Of a stretch of DNA of 64,000 nucleotides, positions 31,630 to 39,340 are shown in pieces. Positions within the stretch are counted from its first letter, which is position 1, and the number at the start of each line of letters is the position of its first letter. The DNA comes from JBMOMT01 sp049324835 (lineage in GTDB: Bacteria; Chloroflexota; Anaerolineae; CAYNKW01). The stretch lies in the NCBI GenBank assembly GCA_049324835.1, contig JBMOMT010000010.1:62001-126000 (forward strand), given 5' to 3'. Made by a program: the position numbers and the translations under genes. The notes beneath the pieces are model-generated. The model worked only from the letters and a program-made list of their open reading frames with translations. It was not told where the DNA came from and did not search any database.

Positions 31630-32514
31630 ATGGAAAAGACGGATCGTCGCGCGTTGCTCGCCCTGCCTGTTGTCGTCCTGTTTGGCCTGGGTGTCGCTTG
31701 GGCCGGCAGCCAGGGTGGAGCCTCGGTGGGGGGCATTCCCATCTTTGCCCTGTCGGTGGGGCTGGCCTTTCTGATCCAGTGGCTGGTCTTCATCCCGGCG
31801 TATTTGCTGCAGAACGAGAGGTTCTTTGACCTCACCGGCAGCATCACCTACATCTCGGTGACGACCATGGCGGTGCTGCTCAGCCCGCTCGTCGATGGCC
31901 GCTCGATCTTGCTGCTGGCCGTGGTGCTGATCTGGGCGATTCGTCTGGGCGCCTTTTTGTTTCGCCGCATCCACAAGGCCGGCAAGGACGCCCGTTTCGA
32001 CGAGATCAAACCCTCGTTGAGCCGTTTCCTCCTCACCTGGACCCTGCAAGGGCTGTGGGTGACCTTTACGCTGGCCGCGGCGCTGGCGGCCATCACCACC
32101 ACCACCCGCAAGGAATTGGGCGTGTTGGCCTGGGTTGGCCTTGTGGTGTGGGCTTTGGGGTTTGTTGTCGAAGTGGCAGCCGACAGTCAAAAGAGCCGCT
32201 TCCGGGCAGATCCGGCTAACAGGGGCCAATTCATCCACACCGGCCTGTGGGCCTGGTCTCGCCACCCCAATTACTTGGGCGAGATCGTGCTCTGGATCGG
32301 CGTGGCCATCATCGCCCTGCCTGTCTTACGGGGCTGGCAGTGGCTCACTCTGATCTCGCCGGTATTTGTCACCCTGCTGCTCACCCGCATCAGCGGGGTG
32401 CCCATGCTGGAAAAGAGGGCCGACGAAAAATGGGGTGGTCAGGAGGACTATGAGGCCTACAAAGAGCGCACCCCGGTGCTGGTGCCCCGACCTCGATTCT
32501 CATCCAGGCGATGA
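31630..32514 (+). CDS. DUF1295 membrane protein (steroid 5-alpha-reductase-like)
   Basis: A 294-residue protein with about seven TM helices. The C-terminal part carries the isoprenylcysteine methyltransferase/steroid reductase pattern: W-A-W-S-R-H-P-N-Y-L-G-E near residue 208 and E-K-R-A-D-E-K-W-G near 258, where NADPH binds in relatives. D-L-T-G-S-I-T-Y near residue 74 is typical of DUF1295. The bacterial substrate is unknown; reduction of a lipid double bond is plausible. GAAAGGACA precedes the ATG. Single gene between two MITE-like elements. Confidence 0.8.
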   Translation: MEKTDRRALLALPVVVLFGLGVAWAGSQGGASVGGIPIFALSVGLAFLIQWLVFIPAYLLQNERFFDLTGSITYISVTTMAVLLSPLVDGRSILLLAVVLIWAIRLGAFLFRRIHKAGKDARFDEIKPSLSRFLLTWTLQGLWVTFTLAAALAAITTTTRKELGVLAWVGLVVWALGFVVEVAADSQKSRFRADPANRGQFIHTGLWAWSRHPNYLGEIVLWIGVAIIALPVLRGWQWLTLISPVFVTLLLTRISGVPMLEKRADEKWGGQEDYEAYKERTPVLVPRPRFSSRR

Positions 32515-32563
32515 CGGGTCGTACGATTTTTGGAACCAGGACGCAGATTAACGCCGATAAACG

Positions 32564-32681
32564 TAACTGCTCACCCTCTTGCAGGCCTGGAAGTGATTTC
32601 GAGTAGAAATCGGCCCAGGTATCAAAGCCGGCAAACGATTTCAGTCGATTTTCCAGCCTGCGGGAGGGTAGGCTGAGCAGT
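32564..32681. mobile_element. Palindromic MITE-like element 2
   Basis: The left arm ACTGCTCACCCTCTTGCAGG (from 32566) is answered by a right arm ending GGCTGAGCAGT (32671-32681) that contains CCTGCGGGAGGGTA. An inner hairpin GATTTC-gagta-GAAATC is present. It lies between the DUF1295 stop and the phosphotransferase start and is related to elements 1 and 3. Confidence 0.6.
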
Positions 32682-32720
32682 GTTTCCTGTGTTGGCGGAG
32701 GAGCCTCAACGAGGATTGTG

Positions 32721-33722
32721 ATGAATACATCGCCGTTTCCCGTTCAGCGGTCGCTTTTGTCGGTTTCGGCTCTGGCTGAATGGATGTCAGCCAGCTACAA
32801 TCTGCCCGGTTCTCTAACCTGTCAATTCTGGCGACGAGGTATAAACGATCTGTACGTTGTCAGGGCAAAGGGGATAGAACTCGTGCTGCGCATCTCTCCT
32901 ACAGGCTGGCGCGCCTTTGAGCATCTCGCTGCCGAGATGGATCTGCTCAGCTTTCTTCACCGGCGCCGTATCTGTGTGCCGGAACCCATTCGGCACACCG
33001 ATGGCACCTTCATCCAGACTTTGAATGCTCCCGAAGGTCCACGGTACGCAGTTTTATTTACCTATGTGCCTGGCGTCCCACCCGGCCCGACCGAGGCGTC
33101 AGGTTATCGTTTTGGTCAGGCCATTGCCCGGTTGCACACCGTCACCGATGGCTATCCGGCAGACTGTGCAGGTTTTCGCTTTGAAGCCGACGATATGGTG
33201 GATAGCCCCCTGGCGCGGTTGAGGCCCTTGTTCGTTGAACATCCGGACGATTGGGATTATCTGCAAGCAATAGCAGACGGCTTGCGACAAGCAGCCAACA
33301 GACTGCCGCACACAGCACCGGCGTATGGCATTTGTCATGGCGACGTGAACGATAGCAACTTTCACGTCATCGACGAAAAAAAATGGGCGCTGCTCGATTT
33401 TGAGTACTTTGGCTACGGCTGGCGAGTGTTCGACATTGCCACGTTTTTCAACAATCAGATTCATCAGCTGGGCAAGACAGAGCGCAGCCAAAGGAATGTG
33501 GAAGCATTCTTGGAAGGTTATCAGTCAGTTCGTGCACTGAGCCAGGCCGAACTGGAAGCGTTGCCTTTATTTGTGATGCTGCGCCAAATCTGGCTGCTGG
33601 GAATAGGCGCCAGGAATCAGCCCAACATAGGTCTGAGCCTGTTCGAAAACTGGGCGTTTGACGAATGTATGCCGTTCATCAGAGCATGGATGGCGGAGCC
33701 ATTTTGGGATAGAATGGGCTGA
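32721..33722 (+). CDS. APH/CotS-type phosphotransferase (kinase-like)
   Basis: A 333-residue protein of the aminoglycoside phosphotransferase/choline kinase fold. The catalytic loop is C-H-G-D-V-N-D-S-N (H-G-D-x4-N, near residue 213) and the metal-binding D-F-E-Y-F-G replaces DFG near 230. An N-terminal L-V-L-R-I-S segment fits the ATP-contacting strand. Substrates in this family include sugars, choline, homoserine and aminoglycosides. ATG at 32721 is taken rather than GTG at 32718; CGAGGA is upstream. Base composition looks somewhat more A/T-rich than its neighbours. Alone in its transcription unit. Confidence 0.75.
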   Translation: MNTSPFPVQRSLLSVSALAEWMSASYNLPGSLTCQFWRRGINDLYVVRAKGIELVLRISPTGWRAFEHLAAEMDLLSFLHRRRICVPEPIRHTDGTFIQTLNAPEGPRYAVLFTYVPGVPPGPTEASGYRFGQAIARLHTVTDGYPADCAGFRFEADDMVDSPLARLRPLFVEHPDDWDYLQAIADGLRQAANRLPHTAPAYGICHGDVNDSNFHVIDEKKWALLDFEYFGYGWRVFDIATFFNNQIHQLGKTERSQRNVEAFLEGYQSVRALSQAELEALPLFVMLRQIWLLGIGARNQPNIGLSLFENWAFDECMPFIRAWMAEPFWDRMG

Positions 33723-33837
33723 TCGGCGGTTGCAGCCGATGTGGCTGTCGAGGCTCTATCAGCTTGGGTGATCCGCAACGTCGGACGAGTCGCCAGACCA
33801 CAGACGTCCACCTGGATTGGAATGGTGGCCGTGTGGA

Positions 33838-34007
33838 TCATCTCCCGCGAGTGTGGCCAAAAATCGTGGGAGGTGTCTGACCCTCCCGCAGGTTGAGAAA
33901 GAATCATGCCCCCAGAGAGGGTTTTCATGGGCCAAAGCTCAGGGGAAGCGTATCCATCGAACCTGCGGGAGGATTTCCCACAGATTTTGGCCACACTCAT
34001 CTCCCGC
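33838..34007. mobile_element. MITE-like element 3 with 11-bp flanking duplication at the galT stop
   Basis: Terminal inverted repeats of about 40 bp run from 33851 (GTGTGGCCAAAAATCGTGGG) and back from 33996 (complement GTGTGGCCAAAATCTGTGGG), both reaching a CCTCCCGCAGGTT core (left end 33894, right arm 33960). TCATCTCCCGC flanks the element at 33838-33848 and 33997-34007, a likely target-site duplication. There is no coding capacity. The galT stop codon lies in the right duplication. Confidence 0.7.
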
Positions 34008-35043
34008 CGGCTTTGTAATGGATCTCTGGCAGCGTCCGCAGGCGCTCGGCGGCCTGCTCGGCGGTGAGATCGCGCTGAGCCTCGGCCAGCATCTCGTAAC
34101 CCACCATGAATTTTTTCACCGTGGCCGAGCGCAGCAGCGGCGGGTAAAAGTGGGCGTGTAACCCCCAGTGGGGGTGCTCGCCATCGTCTGTGGGCGCGCC
34201 GTGCCAGCCCATGGAATAGGGAAACGAAACTTGGAAAAGATTGTCGTAGCGGGTCAACAGGCGTTTGAGAATCTGGGCCAGCGCATCCCGCTCGGCGGCG
34301 CTCAGATCGGGCAGTCGTAGCACGTGGCGGCGGGGCAACAGCAACGTCTCGAACGGCCAGATGGCCCAAAAGGGCACGACTGCCAGCCAGCGCTCGTTTT
34401 CCACCACGATGCGCTCCTGTGTGTCGGCTTCCAGAGCGGCATAGTCTGCCAGCAGCGGCTGGCCGTGCCGCTCGAAATAGGCGCGCTGGTGACGATCCTC
34501 TTGGGCCGGCTCGTTGGGCAGCGCGCTGCCGGCCCAGATCTGGCCGTGGGGGTGCGGGTTGGAGCAGCCCATGACGGCCCCTTTGTTTTCGAACACTTGC
34601 ACCCAGCGGTAGCGTTGGCCCAACTCCTGGCTCTGGGCGGCCCAGGTATCGACCACGGCGCGGATCTCGTCGACGGCCAGTTCGGGCAGGGTGAGATCGT
34701 GGCGCGGCGAAAAGCAGACCACGCGGCAGGTGCCGCGCTCGGCCTCGGCCACCAGCAGGTCCTGGGTGTGCCATTCGGCCTGTGGAGTATCCGGCAGCAA
34801 GGCGGCAAAGTCGTTATCGAAAACATAGGTTCCGGAGTAGGCCGGGTTGCGCGCCCCGCCGGCCCGCCCGTTGCCGGGGCAGAGGTAACAATCGGGGTCG
34901 TAGGCCGGACGGTGCTCCTGGGGTGGGCGTTCGACCTGGCCCTGCCAGGGGCGGCGCAGTCGGTGGGGCGAAACCACGATCCAATCGCCGGTCAGTGGGT
35001 TGTAACGGCGGTGAGGGTGCTCCTTCAAATCGAAAACAGGCAT
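33997..35043 (-). CDS. galT: Galactose-1-phosphate uridylyltransferase
   Basis: A 348-residue HIT-superfamily enzyme of the Leloir pathway, exchanging UMP between UDP-glucose and galactose-1-phosphate. R-Y-N-P-L-T-G-D-W-I-V-V near residue 13, the zinc-site C-Y-L-C-P-G-N near 52 and the catalytic S-N-P-H-P-H-G-Q-I-W near 160 (His nucleophile in H-P-H) are all intact. Length is normal. The C-terminal codons coincide with the 11-bp duplication next to MITE element 3, so the insertion just spared the gene. No other gal gene lies nearby. Confidence 0.9.
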   Translation of the reverse strand: MPVFDLKEHPHRRYNPLTGDWIVVSPHRLRRPWQGQVERPPQEHRPAYDPDCYLCPGNGRAGGARNPAYSGTYVFDNDFAALLPDTPQAEWHTQDLLVAEAERGTCRVVCFSPRHDLTLPELAVDEIRAVVDTWAAQSQELGQRYRWVQVFENKGAVMGCSNPHPHGQIWAGSALPNEPAQEDRHQRAYFERHGQPLLADYAALEADTQERIVVENERWLAVVPFWAIWPFETLLLPRRHVLRLPDLSAAERDALAQILKRLLTRYDNLFQVSFPYSMGWHGAPTDDGEHPHWGLHAHFYPPLLRSATVKKFMVGYEMLAEAQRDLTAEQAAERLRTLPEIHYKAGGR

Positions 35044-35183
35044 GGTTTATACTCCAACCGGCCGATGGCCTGACGACGCCGCCGACGGTGAGCCTGTAGC
35101 AGTGGGCAAGCGCCCCGTCCTGTGTCAGACGGCCTGTGGTAAAATGGGGTCTCAAGAACACCAACAGAGGAGCTCAAAACGAC

Positions 35184-35912
35184 ATGCAATTTTACTTTAT
35201 CCGGCACGGCCAATCGGAGAACAACCTGTTGTGGGCACAGACCGGCTCCAGCGAGGGCCGCAACGACGATCCCGGCCTGACGGAGGTCGGCTGGCAGCAG
35301 GCGCGGGCAGTGGCCCGTTTTCTCAAGGGCGACGGCCCGGCCGGAACGCCCTCGACGGCCGGCTGGGACCCGCAGAACGCGACGGGCTTTGGCATCAGTT
35401 ATCTCTATTGTAGCCTGATGCTGCGGGCGGTGCTCACCGGTGATGTCATCGCCCGCGAGCTGGGCCTGCCGTTGCTGGCCTGGCCTGACGTCCACGAATC
35501 GGGCGGCATCTATTTACGCGACGAGGTCAGCGGCGAGCGGTTGGGGCAACCAGGTAAAACCCGCGCCTTTTTCGAGACCCACTTTCCCAACCTGGTGCTG
35601 CCCAAAGACCTGGGAGACGAAGGCTGGTGGAATCGGCCTTTTGAGGCGCAAGAGGCGCGTCCCGCCCGCGCCAGTCGCGCCCTGGAAGAGTTACTGGCGC
35701 GCCACGGCGACAGCCAGGATCGTGTGGCGGTGGTGAGTCACGGCGGTTTTTACAACTGGCTGCTGCGGGCCATTCTGAATCTGCCACCCGAAAGTGATCG
35801 CTGGTTTACGTTGAACAACGCTGCCCTGAGTCGCATCGATTTTACCGACGGCGGGATCGAGCTGGTCTATGGCAACCGCGCCGATTATCTGCTGCCGCAT
35901 CTGATCACGTAA
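35184..35912 (+). CDS. Histidine phosphatase family protein
   Basis: A 242-residue phosphoglycerate-mutase-like phosphatase. The phosphohistidine motif is F-I-R-H-G-Q-S-E-N-N (H9) near the N terminus; V-V-S-H-G-G-F near residue 190 provides the second His, and the catalytic acid probably lies in the H-E-S-G-G segment. It probably removes phosphate from a small molecule; mutase activity is less likely. ATG at 35184 is favoured because the motif then falls at residues 6-15; a TAAAAT -10-like box is at 35140-35145. Confidence 0.8.
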   Translation: MQFYFIRHGQSENNLLWAQTGSSEGRNDDPGLTEVGWQQARAVARFLKGDGPAGTPSTAGWDPQNATGFGISYLYCSLMLRAVLTGDVIARELGLPLLAWPDVHESGGIYLRDEVSGERLGQPGKTRAFFETHFPNLVLPKDLGDEGWWNRPFEAQEARPARASRALEELLARHGDSQDRVAVVSHGGFYNWLLRAILNLPPESDRWFTLNNAALSRIDFTDGGIELVYGNRADYLLPHLIT

Positions 35913-35945
35913 ACGGCTCAGCGCGCCCAGGCAGGTTGCCCCACT

Positions 35946-37121
35946 TCAAGGCACCGTCTCCAGCCGGGCGGCAGCCAGCCCTGCCGCCACCAGGCGCGTC
36001 ACGTCCAGGCCGGCCTCGGCGGCCTCGATGTCGGCCAGGGTGGGGCGGGTGACCACCTGGCGCGGCATGAGGAACTGACAACTGTCGTCGCCGGGTTCGA
36101 TCGAGATCTCGAACGTGCCGATGGCCTGGGCATGGGCGATGATCTCTTTTTTGTCCAGACTGATGAGCGGGCGCAGCACGGGCATGGTGGCTGCTGCCTG
36201 CACCGCCGTCAGACTTTCCAGTGTCTGCGAGGCCACCTGGCCCAGACTCTCGCCGCTGACCAGCGCCAGCCCACCTTCACGGCGGGTCAGCGCCTCGGCG
36301 ATACGCAACATCAGCCGCCGGTAGAGCAGGATGCGCGGCGGCGCCGGGGCCGAGGCCACCACCTGTTGCTGCATCTCGCCGATGGGCACCACGTAATAGC
36401 GCCGCGAAACGCCGTAGGCGCGCAGCGCGCCCACCAGCCGCCGTACCTTGTCCTCCGAGGCCAGCCAGTCGCCGAACGGCCCACTGTGAAAGTGGATGGG
36501 TATGACGTGGCAGCCGCGCTTGAGGGCAAAAAGGCCGGCCACGGGTGAGTCGATGCCGCCGGAGAGCAGCAGTCCCACCCTGCCGCTGCTGCCCACCGGC
36601 AGCCCGCCGATGCCGTCGATGCGCTCAAAATAAAAGAGCGCCTCTTTGAACATCACCTCGATGTGGATGACCAGCTCCGGATTCTTGAGATCGACCGGCC
36701 AGCCGGTGGCCGCCTGAATGTGACCACCCACCGCGGCATTGATCTCGGGGGAGGTGAGGGCAAAGTGTTTGTCGGCGCGGCTGGCTGCCACTTTGAAGGC
36801 GCGCACCCGGCGCGTTGTCAGGTCGCCGCCAGCGCTCTGGGCCAGCTTTTCCAGTACAGTCGCCTGGAGGGCCAGCATGTCTCTGGCGGCGCGATAAGCC
36901 GGGGCAAAGTAGGCGATGCCAGGCACGGTGCGCAGCCGCTCCAGCGCTTGCGGTGTGCCCTCTGGAGAGGTCAGCCGCACCAGCAACCGCCCCGACAGCC
37001 GCTCCACGCTCGCTGCCTCCAGTCGCTGTTGCACGTTGCGCTGGAGCTGGCGTTCGAAATAGCCTCGATTTTTGCCCTTGAGGCCGATCTCGGCATAGTG
37101 GATGACGATCAGATCGGTCAT
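35946..37121 (-). CDS. thiI: tRNA 4-thiouridine synthase ThiI
   Basis: A 391-residue protein with the ferredoxin-like N-terminal region, THUMP domain (about 60-165) and PP-loop adenylation domain with L-L-S-G-G-I-D-S-P near residue 183. It activates U8 of tRNA for thiolation and may feed thiamine thiazole synthesis. The C-terminal rhodanese domain of E. coli ThiI is absent, as in many non-enterobacterial enzymes, so sulfur must come from a separate donor. The ATG at 37121 overlaps the stop of the aldolase gene (ATGA), implying coupling; the ORF extension to 37514 is a shadow of that gene. Confidence 0.9.
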   Translation of the reverse strand: MTDLIVIHYAEIGLKGKNRGYFERQLQRNVQQRLEAASVERLSGRLLVRLTSPEGTPQALERLRTVPGIAYFAPAYRAARDMLALQATVLEKLAQSAGGDLTTRRVRAFKVAASRADKHFALTSPEINAAVGGHIQAATGWPVDLKNPELVIHIEVMFKEALFYFERIDGIGGLPVGSSGRVGLLLSGGIDSPVAGLFALKRGCHVIPIHFHSGPFGDWLASEDKVRRLVGALRAYGVSRRYYVVPIGEMQQQVVASAPAPPRILLYRRLMLRIAEALTRREGGLALVSGESLGQVASQTLESLTAVQAAATMPVLRPLISLDKKEIIAHAQAIGTFEISIEPGDDSCQFLMPRQVVTRPTLADIEAAEAGLDVTRLVAAGLAAARLETVP

Positions 37122-37777
37122 ACCTGCCCCCGCGTGCGCTGCCAGAGGGCAGTCAGGTGAGTTATCTCTTCGGCTGGCAGTTCGCGGGTCGCCCCCAGCA
37201 GCAGTGTCCCCAACCGGATGCGGGCGAACAACTCTAGCCGCTCCATGCCAAAGTAGGCTGCTTCCAGCGTGCGCCCCACGGTGACAGCGCCGTGATTGGC
37301 CAGCAAAAAGGCGTCGTGATCTGCCAGATAGGGGAGCATGGCCTGGGGTAGGGCTTTGGTGCCGGCGCGAGCATAAGGCACGTGGGCCACCGGTCCCAGA
37401 CAGAGCAGCGCCTCTGGCAAAAGTGGCGCGTTTAGCGGCACAGTGGAGGCCGCAAAGGCGGTGACTGCCGGGGGGTGGGCATGCACCACGGCAGCCACGT
37501 CGGGCCGGGCGCAATAGATCGCCAGGTGCATGGGCGTTTCTGAAGAAGGCTGCCGGCCCTGCTGGGCAGCCAGCACCTGACCGTCTAACGTCATCTGGAT
37601 CAGGTCGTGAGGGGCCATGAAGCCTTTGCTCACGCCGGTAGGCGTCACCAGCACGGTCTGATCCGCCAGGCGGACAGACAGATTACCATCGTTGGCGGCG
37701 ACGAAAAAACGATCATAGATTCGCCGCCCGATTTCCACGATCTGGCGGCGGAGGTCGGTTTGGTTATCCTCTGGCAT
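37118..37777 (-). CDS. Class II aldolase/adducin family protein
   Basis: A 219-residue protein like L-fuculose-phosphate aldolase. G-N-L-S-V-R and T-P-T-G-V-S-K-G form the phosphate-binding part, S-S-E-T-P-M-H holds the catalytic Glu, and V-H-A-H-P-P plus the later A-N-H-G-A-V are zinc-binding histidines. It cleaves or forms phosphorylated keto-sugars; methylthioribulose-phosphate dehydratase (MtnB) is a possible alternative. The start at 37777 follows TTGGAGGACT. It forms a two-gene leftward operon with thiI. Confidence 0.85.
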   Translation of the reverse strand: MPEDNQTDLRRQIVEIGRRIYDRFFVAANDGNLSVRLADQTVLVTPTGVSKGFMAPHDLIQMTLDGQVLAAQQGRQPSSETPMHLAIYCARPDVAAVVHAHPPAVTAFAASTVPLNAPLLPEALLCLGPVAHVPYARAGTKALPQAMLPYLADHDAFLLANHGAVTVGRTLEAAYFGMERLELFARIRLGTLLLGATRELPAEEITHLTALWQRTRGQV

Positions 37778-37920
37778 CGAGTCCTCCAAGTTGGCAGTGC
37801 GGCCTATTGTACCACCGTTTGGCGGGCAGAACAAAAGTGAGACGGCAGGCTGTGTGTTTATGACATGGCCGGGGGAAAAACATCGCCAGCGCAAAAAGGC
37901 GCCCAAGACTGTTCACACAT

Positions 37921-37949
37921 TTGACAGAAAGACGGAGACGGAGTATAAT
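37921..37949 (+). promoter_or_regulatory. Promoter of the ArsR-type operon
   Basis: TTGACA (37921-37926) and TATAAT (37944-37949) are 17 bases apart, a full consensus. The A/T-rich stretch that follows (to 37980) is where an ArsR-type repressor would bind. Confidence 0.8.
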
Positions 37950-37983
37950 TATTTTAGTAACTGCTTAAACACTAAGGAAAACC

Positions 37984-38331
37984 ATGATGTACGAGCTGGT
38001 ACGCTTTTTCAAAGCGCTAGGAGATGAGACCCGGTTGCGGCTGGTGGCGATGTTGGCCCAACAGGAGCCGGGGCAGGCCCTATGTGTGGGACGGCTGGCG
38101 CGTGAATTGGGCGTGACCGATTCCGCCGTATCCCAGCACCTGCGTGTGCTCAAGGACCTGGGCCTGGTGCACGTCGAGCGGCGTGGTTATCGCCTCCACT
38201 ACTTTCTCGACTCGGAGCGCCTGGCTGCCTATCGCCGCCTTATACATGAGCAACTTGGTGACGACTTTATCGTCCACCAGAGTGAAGCGATTTCAGTAGA
38301 GGGAGGAGGTGAGGCGCATGTGTTGTCGTGA
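37984..38331 (+). CDS. ArsR-family metal- or redox-sensing repressor
   Basis: A 115-residue winged-helix protein. F-F-K-A-L-G-D-E-T-R-L-R-L-V near residue 8 and the recognition helix D-S-A-V-S-Q-H-L-R-V-L-K near 50 are classic ArsR/SmtB. One Cys (in A-L-C-V-G-R) and a His-bearing tail are present, but not the C-x-C of true arsenic sensors, so the ligand is uncertain. The overlapping downstream gene encodes a Cys-rich peptide, which favours metal or thiol sensing. Consensus promoter 35 bases upstream. Confidence 0.9.
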   Translation: MMYELVRFFKALGDETRLRLVAMLAQQEPGQALCVGRLARELGVTDSAVSQHLRVLKDLGLVHVERRGYRLHYFLDSERLAAYRRLIHEQLGDDFIVHQSEAISVEGGGEAHVLS

Positions 38332-38461
38332 TTCCAAGGGGGAGTGTTGCCATCCCGAAGAGAAGCGTGATCCGCAGGAATGCACGCCGGAGCAGATCCG
38401 GGAGTGCCACGGCGACGCGACGGAGCATCCTTGCGAGGGCAGGGCAGCAGAGCAAGAGTAG
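38318..38461 (+). CDS. Cys-rich 47-residue peptide
   Basis: A short gene reading in another frame across the end of arsR. It starts M-C-C-R-D-S-K-G-E-C-C-H-P-E-E-K and ends E-H-P-C-E-G-R-A-A-E-Q-E, with seven Cys and three His among 47 residues, a composition suited to metal binding. A very strong ribosome binding site (GGGAGGAGGTGAG) stands just before the ATG at 38318, hard to explain otherwise. A perfect 14-bp terminator stem begins 24 bases after its stop, closing a two-gene operon with the ArsR repressor. No homologue was recognised. Confidence 0.7.
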   Translation: MCCRDSKGECCHPEEKRDPQECTPEQIRECHGDATEHPCEGRAAEQE

Positions 38462-38484
38462 CACGCTGCAGCAACAGGATGGGA

Positions 38485-38520
38485 CAACCAGAAGGCCCGG
38501 CAGGGCCTTCTGGTTGCTTT
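38485..38520 (+). terminator. Intrinsic terminator of the ArsR operon
   Basis: CAACCAGAAGGCCC (38485-38498) pairs perfectly with GGGCCTTCTGGTTG (38503-38516) over a GGCA loop, followed by the short pyrimidine stretch CTTTC. Confidence 0.75.
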
Positions 38521-38534
38521 CGGTGGGAGGTGTG

Positions 38535-38949
38535 ATGGAAGGACACGCGACAAAAGGTCTGGTGCGCAGAGCAAAGGCCAAAGCGGCCGGGGAGCGCCGG
38601 GCAAAAGTGGGGCAGCGGGTGGAAGACCCGGCCCAGCCGGCCCGGTGTGGCCCATTCTGCGGCGGGTGGTGGGCCGCCGGTGGGCTGCTGGCCCTTCGCT
38701 GCTCCAGGGGGCATCGACTTTTTGCGGCTGTACGTGACCGTCTGCACCGAGGCCCGCATCCAGGAGGCCCTGGACGAGATCCGGCGCGACCGCACCGCTT
38801 TCATCGCCCACCGCTTCTCCACGCTGCGTGTGGCCGGCTGCATCGTCGTCATCGGGGATGGGTGGATCGTGGGCCAGGGAACGCACGAGTCGCTGATCGA
38901 GAGCAACCCGACGTACCAGCGCCTCTGGCGGCGCCAGTGGGCTGACTAG
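38535..38949 (+). pseudogene. ABC exporter pseudogene with large internal deletion
   Basis: An N-terminal stretch (ATG at 38535: M-E-G-H-A-T-K-G-L-V-R-R, then V-E-D-P-A-Q-P-A-R) looks like the cytosolic start of an ABC half-exporter, and a shifted frame continues W-P-I-L-R-R-V-V-G-R. From about 38735 another frame gives the extreme C terminus of such a protein: E-A-R-I-Q-E-A-L-D, F-I-A-H-R-F-S-T-L (H-loop) and G-Q-G-T-H-E-S-L-I. The TM domain, Walker A, signature and Walker B between them are missing. It was probably the third member of the exporter cluster with the pair at 39341. Confidence 0.75.
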
Positions 38950-39340
38950 TACCCGTACAGGGGGTATACAGTATCGTGGCAGAACAGCATCCAAACCGGC
39001 CTGCCGGCAGCGAGGCCAGGGGTTCATCTCGGCATCGCGACTCCGAGTTCAACTGCCCGTGAGCCCAAGAAGGTGATCGCCGTGACGGCCATTGCCCGGC
39101 AGTGGATGCCTTCCACCGTCTATGCTTCAGGGTTCGTCCTCGTTCTGACCGGCCTGCAGCGCAAGCTCATTACGATCATACCGCCCTCTATTGTGTGTGG
39201 TATCCAGCTCGCCCTCGGTGTGCTCCTGCTGCGTCGGAACCGCTATGCGCTCGCCTCACGGGCGTGCTGCTCTGGCTCTGCCCGTCAGACGAGAATCGTT
39301 CGCCTTCGGGCCGTTAGAAGTAGGAGGTATATAGCTCGAC
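38950..39340 (+). other. Gap between ABC pseudogene and exporter pair
   Basis: No convincing gene. A reading frame from about 39073 contains two hydrophobic stretches (S-G-F-V-L-V-L-T-G-L and I-Q-L-A-L-G-V-L-L-L) but then runs into the start of the ABC gene and may be the remnant of a small membrane protein. AGGAGG at 39322-39327 serves the gene at 39341. Confidence 0.4.
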
